A stretch of DNA of 64,000 nucleotides from Plantago major (Eukaryota > Streptophyta > Magnoliopsida > Lamiales > Plantaginaceae): contig JAIFAC010000121.1 in assembly GCA_026545765.1 (NCBI GenBank), forward strand, positions 1 through 64,000, given 5' to 3'. The notes below the pieces were generated by a model. That model was not told where the DNA came from. It did no database searches and was given only the letters and a program-made list of their open reading frames with translations. Of the stretch, positions 45,948 through 56,609 are shown piece by piece (the stretch's first letter is position 1; every line of letters starts with the position of its first letter). The position numbers and the translations under genes were made by a program.

Positions 45948-48109
45948 GGTTACTCCTCAAAAATGCTACGCCACCGCCAAAGTTTGTCATTTTCTTTTTC
46001 CTACGAAGCCCACCAGCTTGTACTTGAATTTCCGTCAAATCAATACAACTTAGTTTTCCAATACAGGAAGTGCTATATTTAAAATAACCATATTGCCTCG
46101 GACCCTTCAAGGAGATTCGAGCCAAATGGTGTAACGAATGATTGAGAAAACCAACTTTTCGAAGAGGAAAAGCATACACCAGATTCGATGAAGGGATATA
46201 ACGCCAAAGATACGCTACAACAAAGATCTTGTATTTCTCAAAAGTACAAATTACAAAGTTCGGACATGCCTGTCCGAGTCAAATAAAAGAAGGAAATTCT
46301 ACATCGTTTTTACAATAAAAGGAGACGGTTCTTTTAGGGGTATCCACCGTCCGCCACGGACCAATCGGCTTCATTCCGAGCCTGAGCTTCTTAGCAGAAC
46401 AGGATTAGCATCCTATCGAAGCAACCTCGTGTTAGAGTGACCTTTTTTAGGAATAGCTCTGACGTCCGAACCATGAATCCTTTACAACGATCATGTGCGT
46501 TCCGAAGCAGAATAACCGGAGAACAGAATGCACTCTCCGGACCAAGCTTATGATGGTCCAACGGCATCAACACGCCTTCCCAAAGAATCGAGGAACCTCA
46601 CGGAACCCCACCATCGGAAACAAGTGACTAATGCGACCGTACCAACTTAAGCCGATCCGGGCACAGTAGCAATACGACTCGGATGGTAGGAATGAACAAG
46701 TACAGGTAGCTCATTTACGAGTAGCATGTTTTGATCCCCGGACAATGGATAAGCTTAAATCCGAATACCTTTGGTACGGAGACGTAATCAAAGTGTTTTC
46801 TCAGACCATCTGCATCTTCCACCACAACCACTTTCTGGTTCGTGCTCATCCACACCACAAGAAAATGGTAAATGGTGGAAGGAGCAGGCAGCCTGAGGAT
46901 TTCATTCTCCGAAGCAATAAGTGTAGTAATTCCTGGAACCAAGGAGTTGTTTGCCTCTGAAGTTGTTAATACACACTACAGCCCCGGAGAGAGAATACTA
47001 GCACGGCGATCCGACGAGATGTACTTCCGCGAATGGTAAATAGTGGAAGGGACAGGCAACTTTTGGAATTGATTTTCTGAAGTAACAAAGTGTTTGGAAA
47101 ATCCCCGACCCAAAGCGAGCTATTCCGCTTCCCCCACTACAGCCCCGTAGAAAGAAAAATAGCACGGTGACCCGAGGGAGATCACTTCCGAGTGGCCCAA
47201 TCTCGTCATTCCTAACTATGGTCCGACCCAAAAGGACCTTCGGAAGTCCGAAGGACCCTCCGAGACAGCTCACACAAGAATGGCGGAATCAACCTACTCG
47301 TTGAAGATACTAGGACCCGGGGATCCAAATCACCTACTATGAAAGGGATGGAATGATCTGGCAAAAAGCCGTACAATCCCGGGGTATATATAGAAGTTAA
47401 GGACCAATTATAACTCGCCACGTGGACCGTGAATCACGGCCATGGGCATTCGACTTGGGCCACTATTGGGCCAACCCGAAACCGCTCACAATTCGATCTT
47501 ATTGAATGAATTATGTCAACTATAGCCCATTCGGATCCGCTCGAGCCGAGTCATGATAACTTCCGTAACAACCATAATCCGTGGAAAGTCAACTTTTCTA
47601 CGGTGATTGTCTCCTTTTTCACAACCTTTTCACAAGTCAACAAGGTTCGGAGCAGTACACCAATTTTCTACAGATCGAGCAGGATTTAAACATCAGAATT
47701 ATTCCTACTTGTTACAGATTTTGGTAACCCAATCTTACCTATACGATTAGCATTTAGAGCTAAGACCCGGACGAACGTCTTGTCTGCCCGATCCAAATTT
47801 GTCGATCAACTAAAAAGAGTTGCATTATTTCGGAAGCATTTGGTCTCGTTGACTCTGATCCACTGACCGATGTCTGAGCCAACGACGCTTAAGCTACTGG
47901 TTTATTTTATAACCGAAGTACGCTATGAAAAACATGCATCTATTAAGAAACAACACAAGCATATGATAAAGCCGATCCGAGCCATTGACAAGCCCGGACA
48001 AATGCAATAAATTACCAAATCAAAAATCATTATCCGAATACAGATATGATACCATCCATACAAAGCAACAAAATGGAAACATCGTCTCATGGTCCGAAGA
48101 CCGGAATTA
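45948..48109 (-). other. Tat-1 region between pol end and antisense gene
   Basis: No coding frame is supported. It contains, read on the minus strand, GGCCCA motifs (47456-47472), a G-box (47419-47424) and a TATA (47385-47392). These are followed by two modules about 165 bp apart (shared ACTACAGCCCCG landmarks at 46975 and 47138 on the plus strand). The equivalent of Tat-2 19292-21211. Confidence 0.55.
47385..47424 (-). promoter_or_regulatory. Second antisense promoter module of Tat-1 (G-box and TATA)
   Basis: CACGTG at 47419-47424 and TATATATA at 47385-47392 are separated by 26 nt. The same pair with the same 26-nt spacing occurs in Tat-3. The inferred transcript would run towards the 3' end of pol, antisense to integrase. 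Confidence 0.5.
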
Positions 48110-51100
48110 TAGACTTCCGGGGCATACCCCGTCTTCACCCCTCTCGCTGACCGGACGACCCATCTTGTGCCCCGGAAGGACCTCCGATCTCTTTCTCGAG
48201 TGATGCTTGCAAATCCGCCAGCCTTTGGTCTTTGTCTTCCTGAGCCAACCTTTTCTCCCTTCGGACCCTCAACTCCTCGAGGAAGGCAGGGCATTGCTCC
48301 ATCATATCCAGATCCCGAGAGAAGCCATGGACGGGCCCGGGCAGAGTCACCATTCCGGTTGCTCCACATGTTCCTCCAAAGGGACGTAAGACATCGACAT
48401 CAACACCCGGGGAACGAAGGCCGGAAGGTACGGACCGCCATGGTTGTACTTCGTGTCTTCAATCTCGTCACAGACTAGCTCCACAAACTCGCACCTGAGC
48501 AAGTCTTCATCCAAGACACCCTACGGAGCAAACTCCGAGCCATCTGCCTCTTTGAAAGCAGTAATGCCTTCGGTTTCCAAGTCGCAGTCACTCGGGATCC
48601 ATCCCTCCGTCAGCTGCCCCATGGTCGCATCGGCCATCATGTCGAGCCTCGTCATACTTGGACTCAAGCATGAACTTGCAGGAGTCCGACCCCAAGAAGT
48701 CTTTGACAACCTGTCTCCAGACCTTCAACAACTCATTCAGCATCATATCTTTGAGGGTCCGGGAAACACCAACGCATTTCGCTCACACTATCTTGGTGCA
48801 CTTTTAGATCCTTCTAGGGACAGATGGCACTCTTCACCTTCGCCTCCGCTTTGGACTCCTTCGCAAAGAAGGGCTTTCTTCACCTTTCAACAAGCTAACC
48901 ACCTTAGACGCCTTCACACCGAGCAACCTCAAATTGCTAGTCCTCCTCCATTGTGGCCTCCGACCCGCCACCACGGAGCACGCTGAATAGCGCAAGAAGC
49001 TACAATGTCCAAAGATTATAAGGTCAAAAAGGTTCAATCAAAGAAAGATAATAATTTATGGAAACCATTAAAACAATGGTTCGATTAGTACGCACTTTCC
49101 CGTGAATCGCGTTAGCTCCGCAATCCGGCTGCGAGCCGCAGCCATCCGAGCCACCTCGGCCCATGTCCGCTCGCTACTCATCTTCCCTTTGCCCTTCTTC
49201 GCGGAGGGATCGGACTTCGACGGACGCTTCGCCTACCGCAAGACTTCAACCATCGGTGAGGGTCCCAGACACGACCTCAAGGTTTCTTTGCCCCTTGGAA
49301 CTCGCCACCTTGCCCTTGTCCGGTGGGTATCGCCGAGACTCTTCACCCACCGCCGCCTCCGGTCTCCTCCACTTAACGTGGCCGCATTCCTCGCTTGTCC
49401 ATAGGGAGCACAAGAGACGTCTTGATGATTTGGTTCCGAGTTCCCTTCTCCATCTCCTTCCTCTGGGCGGCATTCTGCTTCCACTTTAGCTCGCGCATGG
49501 TCGACATGACGTACTCGAACAAAAAATCAGTGCATCCGAAGAACAAACGATAAATTTTTCGCGGAACAAAACAAACAGAGCAATAAAGCAACAACCGACT
49601 CGGATAAAACAAGTATATGACCGAATGAGGAAGGACTTACTCAAATCCTCCTTCCCATCAAAAAGTCGGGTTCAAAAGCCACCTAGGTAGGGAAGGGTCA
49701 TGATTAAGCCTCGGAAGAAATATTTCTTCGGGTCTTGATTCTTATGGAGCCCTTGCATCCACAGAGGAATATTCCGAGCCGGCGGCTTCCAATCCGGCAA
49801 CCTACCTCGGAAATTTTTTTTCTCAAATCGCCACTGAACCCTCTCCGCCTCGGACTAACCCTGTTTCAATGCGGGTCGGACGAAGATGTACCTCTTCCAC
49901 CAGTTGATCCCCAGGGAAGAGAGAGGATCCACAAAAAAAGTATATGATTGGCGACATACAAGCGTATAGAAGAGTGTGTTCTTATTGCTTAAATTTACAC
50001 TAAAAAGTTTACAAAAATTGTCGAAAGTCACCGGGATGCCCTTGTATTTACACATCACCCCGAAGCACATCAAGTTTCCGAGGAAGTTGGGAATGATCTG
50101 GTGTGGACTCAACCCCATATCATTCAAGATATCCATCATCTCGGACGCCATAGGCAAATGCCATCCACAGTGCAAACTTATCTCATGAACGCACATGTAC
50201 CCGAGAGGCGGATTGTAGAAGGCGTGCGACTCATCCGGAATGAGAATCTCCACGGACTCCGGGATCTCATACCTCCAAGCTCCCCACCTCCTGACGCCAC
50301 AATAGATGGGCACATTAGCAATGAACAACTCGCTTAGCTCGCCATCCGGATCAGATGAGTAACATCGTCCCGTGACCGAGGAACTTCACCCGGAACACGC
50401 CTTCACCCTTTTATCGCCTCAGCAGCTCTTCTTCGCTTAGCCGGTGACTGCACTACCGTCCAGCTTGACTCCTCCAAAACATGAGCAGAAGCATCTCCTC
50501 CTCTTCATCCTCCTCGTAACCGACATTATCATCCGATCCTCCTCTTCAACTTTATCATCCCCGACAACGAACTCAACTCCACGACCGTCCAAGGGGGGTA
50601 ATAATCAACCCGATCTTCAACACCTCTTCAAACATGCCCAACTCAAGGTGCCTCTGAGGTATCATGTACTTCCTCGATGTTAGGCTCGTGGATCCGGAAT
50701 GAATGGCACTCGATTAGGTTACTCCTAAAATTATAGCCTAAGTTGCATATGAGGGATCAAGAGGTCGCCTCGACAAAGATCAACACCGCACAAGAGAGAC
50801 TTATGGGTAATCCTGATGCTTCCGAGACCCTGAACTCGGAACAACTAACCGAAGTAAAGAGCTTACCTCGGGCTCTTCACGGATCGGATGAGGAGAACGA
50901 TCCAGCTCTTTCGAATCCTCCACACCACCAACATCAATCTCCTGAGTCAGATGATAGGGACAACGCTTCGAATCATATCCTTCAAATTCCGGATCGGTTC
51001 TCACTATCACTCTGACATCCTAGGGAAAGAAAAGGCAATTTTATGAGCTTTAAGATTGTAGTCCGAGAGGCCATTTATGTAGATTAAAGTTACATAAATT

Positions 51101-51440
51101 GACGATTTAACGAGGATAGGAAGACTCACGATGAGGTTAGTTCGAGTTAGTAAGATGTCACGGTGTTAGTATTGATCCGTCAACATATCCAAGCACACTA
51201 TGTTATAGCCAACTACGGATACGAAAAATAGGCATACATCCTAACATGCAACATTTTGAAGATGGACATATAAGATGCAGAAAACTTGGAAGTAAAGAGA
51301 AACAAACAACTTACTTGCACTCGGATTCTTCGATTGAAGGCAAATGATTTTCCGCGATAACTCGCCCGAACTTCTTCTTGCTCGGATTGCTTGAACTTGC
51401 TTTGACGCACTCAAATTCAAAAATCCTCTCTATAAATGTG
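48110..51440 (-). pseudogene. Tat-1 antisense extra gene
   Basis: This is homologous to the Tat-2 antisense gene. On the minus strand there is a leader exon (to 51315), an intron (51314-51020), an exon near 51019-50800, the transposon-associated (Transposase_28-like) domain in an open frame at 50328-49855, and a basic MSTMREL segment at 49502-49390. A coiled-coil and conserved tail lie near 49000-48110. The 157-codon domain piece is the best-preserved example in the window and carries the GYMCVHEISL, LSPHQIIPN and SLGINWWKRYIFVR blocks. The function is unknown. Confidence 0.72.
51020..51314 (-). other. First intron of the Tat-1 antisense gene
   Basis: The intron is 295 bp; on the minus strand the donor is GTAAGTTG and the acceptor TTTCTTTCCCTAG|GATGTC. 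It is conserved in position with Tat-2 16032-16339. Confidence 0.7.
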
Positions 51441-51463
51441 AAAGTGACATCGGTAAAAGCCCC

Positions 51464-51471
51464 TATTTATA
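51464..51471 (-). promoter_or_regulatory. TATA box of the Tat-1 antisense gene
   Basis: On the minus strand TATAAATA followed by GGGGC lies about 150 nt before the first splice donor. The flanks match Tat-2 15865-15900. Confidence 0.65.
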
Positions 51472-51479
51472 CGGGTTAA

Positions 51480-52165
51480 ATCTGAAGCCCAACTGCCGCC
51501 ATTTTTCGTGCTTAAATCTCAATCAGACATCAAAATTCATCCAACGGCGTAGTACAACAATACCAAGTGAAATGACGCATTGGTACAAAATATTTACCTT
51601 ACGATGACAAAAACACATACAACGAACTCCACCACTCTCGGGAGAAGGACACCACTCGACCTTCGGATGGCCGATCCATCTTCTGTTTCAGATGTCCCTA
51701 TCCTTTTTTACAAGGATGGAGGATTTAACTCACCATCACACGGATCCTCATCCATTCGGATGTCCCGCTTCGGAACATCTCAGCCAGGTTGATATAAACC
51801 CTATCCTTTTTACAAGGAAGGATGATTTATCTCACCATCACACGGACCCTCGTCCGTTCAGATGTCCATCTTCGGATCATCCCTTCACCCACCAGAGGTA
51901 CAACTCCGACGATTCTCTGTCCACTTAATCTCGCTTACAAATACCTCTTCTTTCTTTGATTTTGTTGCACTCCGAGCCTTCTTCCTCAGACTGCAATAAA
52001 AGAGAGAAACGGGGAGGTGGGGAGGGGGAGATTAAGTTAAGGACTACAAGAAGCACGGATTACACCTTTTTTTCTACTTACGAGGGACGGATTGAACCGA
52101 GAAACAAACTGTCCTCTCCACTATTAACCATAGTTCCACAATTATCTTCTACTAAGATACTTGGA
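51480..52165 (+). other. Tat-1 3' non-coding region with tandem repeats
   Basis: No gene is seen. Two units of the repeat also found in Tat-2 lie at 51690-51895 (CCTTTT landmarks at 51702 and 51805, period about 103 bp). Confidence 0.7.
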
Positions 52166-52180
52166 AACTAGGGGGACATA
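52166..52180 (+). other. Tat-1 polypurine tract
   Basis: AACTAGGGGGACATA directly precedes the 3' LTR and matches the tract of Tat-2. Confidence 0.8.
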
Positions 52181-53014
52181 TGTTGATACGGAAATATGTC
52201 AAATCCATCATAGACGCCTTTGGAACGAATCCTAAGGCGCCCCAAGTTATCTACGGGTCAGAGGATAGTAGGTTCGACCCTGCCAATGGTCCGTAACCAT
52301 GGGATCCGACCCGGACACCCATCCAGATTCAACACAACAACCTCATAAGCAACCAAGTAAAATGGCTCTACAGAGTAAGGAGGTCCGAGGCACAAGGTCC
52401 GAAGGAAAGGTACTTGACAGACTGAGAAGAGTATCTTGTAGCATCTGAAGACGGTCCGACCAATCGTCCTGACCGCCTCTTCGCACCTTAACCAGAAAGT
52501 GCATCGCATCAAAGCCTCTAAAAACTCTCACATTAATGACTAAACTACCCCCGAAAGCTCAAAGTGGAAGGGGGAAAGTGTCATTAATGGGCCATGGGCC
52601 AATTGAAACCTTGGTGGCTCAATACGGACCTTACACTTGGCACGATCTGGTGGAACCCTCCTATTTTGGGTTAATATCTATATATAGGGAACATACTTCA
52701 AGGATAAGGGTAAGTCACATCAAGTCGTAAGACATTATCGCTTCCTATCCTCGACTTTTATACCGAGTAGACCCTCACTCTCTCGCAAGTAAAGTCTCCT
52801 TCCGGTTTGACACCACGCAAACCGGGTATAAGGTTCTAACCCCCCCCCCCCCTCCAAGCTACTTATGTAGGTCCTTACGTGTTGTCTCTTATCAGTACGA
52901 CGGTTCTTACGGGCTTCTACTCTTTGGTCTTTACAATCAAGGTGGTCTAGGTACTTAGTGTGAAAGAAAGCAAGGGAAATTCATTTAAGTGTTCGGGGGA
53001 CTTTGCCCTCGACA
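52181..53014 (+). repeat. Tat-1 3' LTR
   Basis: The LTR is 834 bp, TGTTGATACG to CCTCGACA. A TATA box is at 52678-52686 and a C run of 14 at about 52840-52853. It aligns with the Tat-2 LTRs, including the 117-bp segment lost from the Tat-2 3' LTR. The five bases GTCAG (53015-53019) should be the right target-duplication copy of Tat-1. Confidence 0.9.
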
Positions 53015-53654
53015 GTCAGGATGCCAAACAGACCGGACGAGATAAACTCGGATGCCACCTTAACAATAAGACAAACGTATATATTGGAACCTCCAAGATA
53101 CTTCCGAGCAGCTTGTGTCTCGGACCGTCACTGAGTTACCTAGGAACAGACCAACTCGACAGAGCTCGAATCATTCTAAAGGTCTCACACGGACCCATCA
53201 ACGAGAATAGTACTCTGAGAGGTAAAAGGACCAATCTACCCTCACAGGCCCATCTAATGGTGTTGGACTTTCACATACTATTGGGCCATGGGAGCATTGT
53301 TGTCCAAATCCTGAACATACACTTGGCATCATCTTATGAGCCACTTCATAAGTACATGATAACTATAAATATAGCACAAGATCACACACATTAAGGTAAG
53401 TCAACTCATATCATAACTTCCCTCATAATTACTACATTGAGAGCTTCATTCTCTCTCTTGAGTAAAGTTTCTTCCCGATTTGACAATAACAAACCGGATT
53501 ACCCTTCTAACCCTCCCCCCCCCCCCCCCCAACTTAGTCCTTTCAGGTGCTCCGGCTTGGACAAAGCTCTTAGGACGGACATCAAGTTGGAGGCGGATCT
53601 TAGAATTGGGACTTGTAATAGTTTAGTTAGTGTTTGAGGCTCATCCCCTCAACA
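53015..53654 (+). repeat. Tat-3 5' LTR, 3' portion
   Basis: It ends CCTCAACA at 53654, directly before a primer site. It has a TATA-like element at 53364-53371 and a long C run around 53515-53530. Aligned from the right, it lacks roughly the first 140 bp of the Tat-1 LTR, and its left end has no clear TG start. The simplest reading is that Tat-1 inserted into this LTR, leaving the first part left of the window. Confidence 0.75.
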
Positions 53655-53658
53655 TTTT

Positions 53659-53677
53659 TGGCGTCGTCTGTGGGAAT
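53659..53677 (+). other. Tat-3 primer-binding site
   Basis: TGGCGTCGTCTGTGGGAA starts five bases after the LTR. It is like the Tat-2 site with one C-to-T change in GGCGCC. Confidence 0.8.
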
Positions 53678-53710
53678 CCTTACAAAAGGTTCCGTGTTTC
53701 AATCGAGCGG

Positions 53711-55560
53711 ATGGAAAGAACAAGAAGGGCAGCACGGACCAGTACTACTGGCATCGAAACTCCACCACCCCGTCCCCGCGGACGTCCATCCAACAGAGGA
53801 CGGAAAACCACTGTAGCGGGAAGGAACGCTGAGGGAAGAAGATACCCGAGCGATGGTCACACAGCAAGCCCATCCTCCAATGAAGGGAGAGACGTTCCAT
53901 CCAGAAGAGTGCGTGATGTTCCTGAGAATGTTGGACCCGAGAATCACGGAGAAGAGGCCGTGCAAGTTCCTCCAGCAGGAACACAAGGTCCTCCTCCAGG
54001 TCAGCATTTTACCATGCCAGATGGTCGTATAGTCCGCACTAGTGATTTTGGATTAAACGAGAATCAATTTGGTAGACTGCTTACAATAATCCAAGGTTGT
54101 CTGAGGTCTAACAATGTCCAACCTCAACAAGTCACTTCGCCAGTGGCTAATCCAGAGCAAGCTGAGCCCGCTCTATCAAGGAACGTAATATCCGATCCAA
54201 AGAGAGGTTGGGGAATCGGCAACCACAGGAGGACTTGCGGAATCTCTTAGACAGGAGAGCCTCTGCTTCTCAGGCTCAACATGAAGGACGTCCGAACGGA
54301 CAGAGAGCACATCAGGAAGACGGAAACAGGCAACCTAGAGCTCCGCAATAAATACCTCCGCAAGCCAGAGATCATTTAGCAGAAACCATTCCCATGGTCC
54401 ACGTGGATGAACTCCCAGCGGATGTAGCAGTCCATCCAAGGATGGGAGAGATGATGAATGCGGAAGAAATCTATGCTCAACAAAATGCCTTGGAAGCTCA
54501 GATTCTACATCTCGGACGTTTGCTGAAAGATCATGAGCAGATAACTACTAGTGCACCAAATCCTTTATGTGATGATATCATGAAAGAAAAGGAAAGAAAC
54601 AAGAACTCAGATCAAGTGATTCCAAACTTGGAGTACTACTACGGAGATACTTGTCCTGTGGGCCACTTGACAAGGTACAACAGCAAGATGGATTCCAAAG
54701 GGATGAGTGATAACACAAAAGCTCTCACTTTCTCATCCACTCCCTTCAGAATAGCCATGGATTGGTACACTGCACTGCCAAACAAATCAATAAAATCCTA
54801 TGCGGACCTCTCTCCAAGTTCCTGAGAAGATTTGGAAAGTCAAAAAGAAAGAAACGGACCGTGGAGCACCTGGCGGAAGTTCTACAAAGAGAACAAGAGG
54901 ATCTTAGGACTTTCCTAGATCACTTCAATGTGGAGGTCTTCCGAGTTGAGTCTCACAGTATTAAAGAACGAGTCCGTCACCTGTATGCTAATACTTACAA
55001 CGGAGAACTCCGAAGGAAACTCTCTAGCCAGGAAGTAAAGAGTGAAAAGCATCCGGATGATATTTGTGAGGAGGTGATGTACGGAGAAGAGTACAGAAGA
55101 AACGTTCCAGTGAGAGCTGGATCCAAGAAAGGGAAGGAGCCAATGAAGCAAGAGCAACACCACGGAAGGTTCGATCCGAAGAAGGAATACAAAGATAAAG
55201 GTTTCAACAGGGAAAGGAGTCCGCCAAGAAGGTATGCGGATTATACCCGTCTCAATAGGCCGAGATCCGACATCTTGGCCACCATTATTCAGAAAAAATT
55301 GGATGTTCAATGGCCAAAGCCATCTCACAATAATCGGAAGAACAAGAATTCAAAAAGGTATTGCAAATTTCATAAGAGCTGTGGTCATGAGACGAACGAT
55401 TGCATTCAATTGAAAACCAAGGTTGAGCATTTAATAAGAGGTTGAAAGTTGAAGGAGCACGTCTATACGGACGAACCTTCTAGGCATGATCGAACGGAAC
55501 AGAGAAGGGAAGATAGAGCAGCAGAGCCGTAACCCCGTCCGCTATCACTGCCCCCTCCGC
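53711..55560 (+). pseudogene. gag: Tat-3 gag
   Basis: The start is at ATG 53711 (MERTRRAART...), equivalent to the Tat-2 start. The N-terminal region is Pro/Gly/Arg-rich with a PDGRIVRTSDFGLNENQFG block near 54020-54070. The capsid is at 54394-54960, with the GDTCPVGHLTRY block at about 54640-54680. A basic linker follows, then a CKFHKSCGHETNDC knuckle near 55360-55405. Breaks occur at about 54250, 54820 and 55443. Long pieces are open, so this is the best-preserved gag here. Confidence 0.88.
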
Positions 55561-55599
55561 CGATCAATCATCCGTCTCGGACAGATCATCACCAGTACG

Positions 55600-56230
55600 A
55601 ATACGATGATGATATTGAAATGGAGAGTCTTCCATATAGTGGAGTGATCAACACCATAGCAGAAGGTCCAGTCGGTGGTGATAGCAGGAATGCAAGGGAA
55701 CGGACAGCCCAGAATCAGAACAATGATAGATCCTACGCTGCTCCGGTGATCCGTGGAACTAACATTATCCCCTTCGATGATAGTGAGATTCCCCTTCCTA
55801 CGGCAGGAGGCGAGGACCTGGATGACCCGGATGTTCCACTGGTGTTTCCTTAACCATAGCAACCTATCGGGTAAACAAGATCCTAGTAGACACAGGGAGT
55901 TCCTCGAATATCATTGCCAAAAGAACAATCGATTAGATGAATTTGGGAAGAATTTAATGTGAAAGAGTTAACACCTCCATATTAGGATTCGGAGGTGGTA
56001 CTGTCCGTCCTTTAGGAAGCATCATGCTTCAGGTATCGTTGGGTACACATTTCGCGAGAGTGACATAGCCAGTCCGTTTTGTAGTGGGAAATCAAACTTT
56101 CGATTATAATGTCATCTTCTACCCTCCATAACCGAATGAAGTTTCCAACTCCCTACGGAGTTGGAGAAGAATTAGGAAACATCCGAGAAGCTTGGGAGTG
56201 TTACATCATGTCTAACTAGGAGAGCATCCG
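55600..56230 (+). pseudogene. pol: Tat-3 protease
   Basis: The segment preceding the protease is open at 55620-55853. The active site VDTGSSSNII is at about 55888-55917. A stretch of about 60 bp around the second conserved block (ILGRPGL in Tat-1) is missing near 56120. It would cleave the polyprotein; it is inactive as written. Confidence 0.82.
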
Positions 56231-56299
56231 CTCATGTATTAGCAGTCTCTTTAACTTCCGATCCGCAAGTTGTCCTGCCTCCGAAAAAGGAGAATCCCA

Positions 56300-56609
56300 A
56301 CATTGGAGTAGGGAGTCAGAAGGACAAGTTTCCCAAAACCGCATGGATCGAACCTCATGAAACTCTCAAGGATGTTGAACTTGTCACTGGAAGTCCGGAC
56401 AAGAAGACTAAAATCGGTACAGAGATGAATGCGGAAGTGGAAATGAAGCTCGTCGCTTGTCTCCGAGACAATAGGGATGTCTTCGCCTGGAGCATTGACG
56501 ACCTCAAGGGAATAGATCTGAGGGTCGCTGTTCACCGTCTGAACATGGATCCATCGATCAAGTATATCCGCCAGAGAAGAAAAGACTTTGGTCCAATTGA
56601 GGATGCAAT
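56300..56609 (+). pseudogene. pol: Tat-3 reverse transcriptase, extreme N-terminal part
   Basis: This is the linker and start of RT, open from 56425, with the L-R-D-N-x-D-V-F-A-W block near 56460-56490 and the RQRRKDFGP-like segment near 56568-56600. It ends abruptly at the Copia-C LTR. The rest of RT is absent from the window. Confidence 0.8.

Larger units (their letters stand above)
11916..53014 (+). mobile_element. Tat-1: Ty3/gypsy (Tat-type) element split by Copia-A and Tat-2
   Basis: The visible parts are gag, protease and RT start (11916-14344), then RT end, RNase H, second RNase H and integrase (43107-45947), then a 6-kb 3' region with an antisense gene, and a 3' LTR (52181-53014). 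The 5' LTR and gag start must lie left of the window, beyond Copia-A. RT-RNase H-integrase order identifies Ty3/gypsy. A second RNase H domain plus an antisense gene before the 3' LTR are known features of the Tat lineage. Everything between 14345 and 43106 is a later insertion (Tat-2 plus one target-duplication copy). Confidence 0.9.

Noticed and set aside
49855..50328. DNA transposon (cut-and-paste) insertion, from the transposase-like domain
   Set aside because: No terminal inverted repeats or target duplication surround it, and the same domain sits at the same place in three Tat elements. It is part of the retrotransposon.
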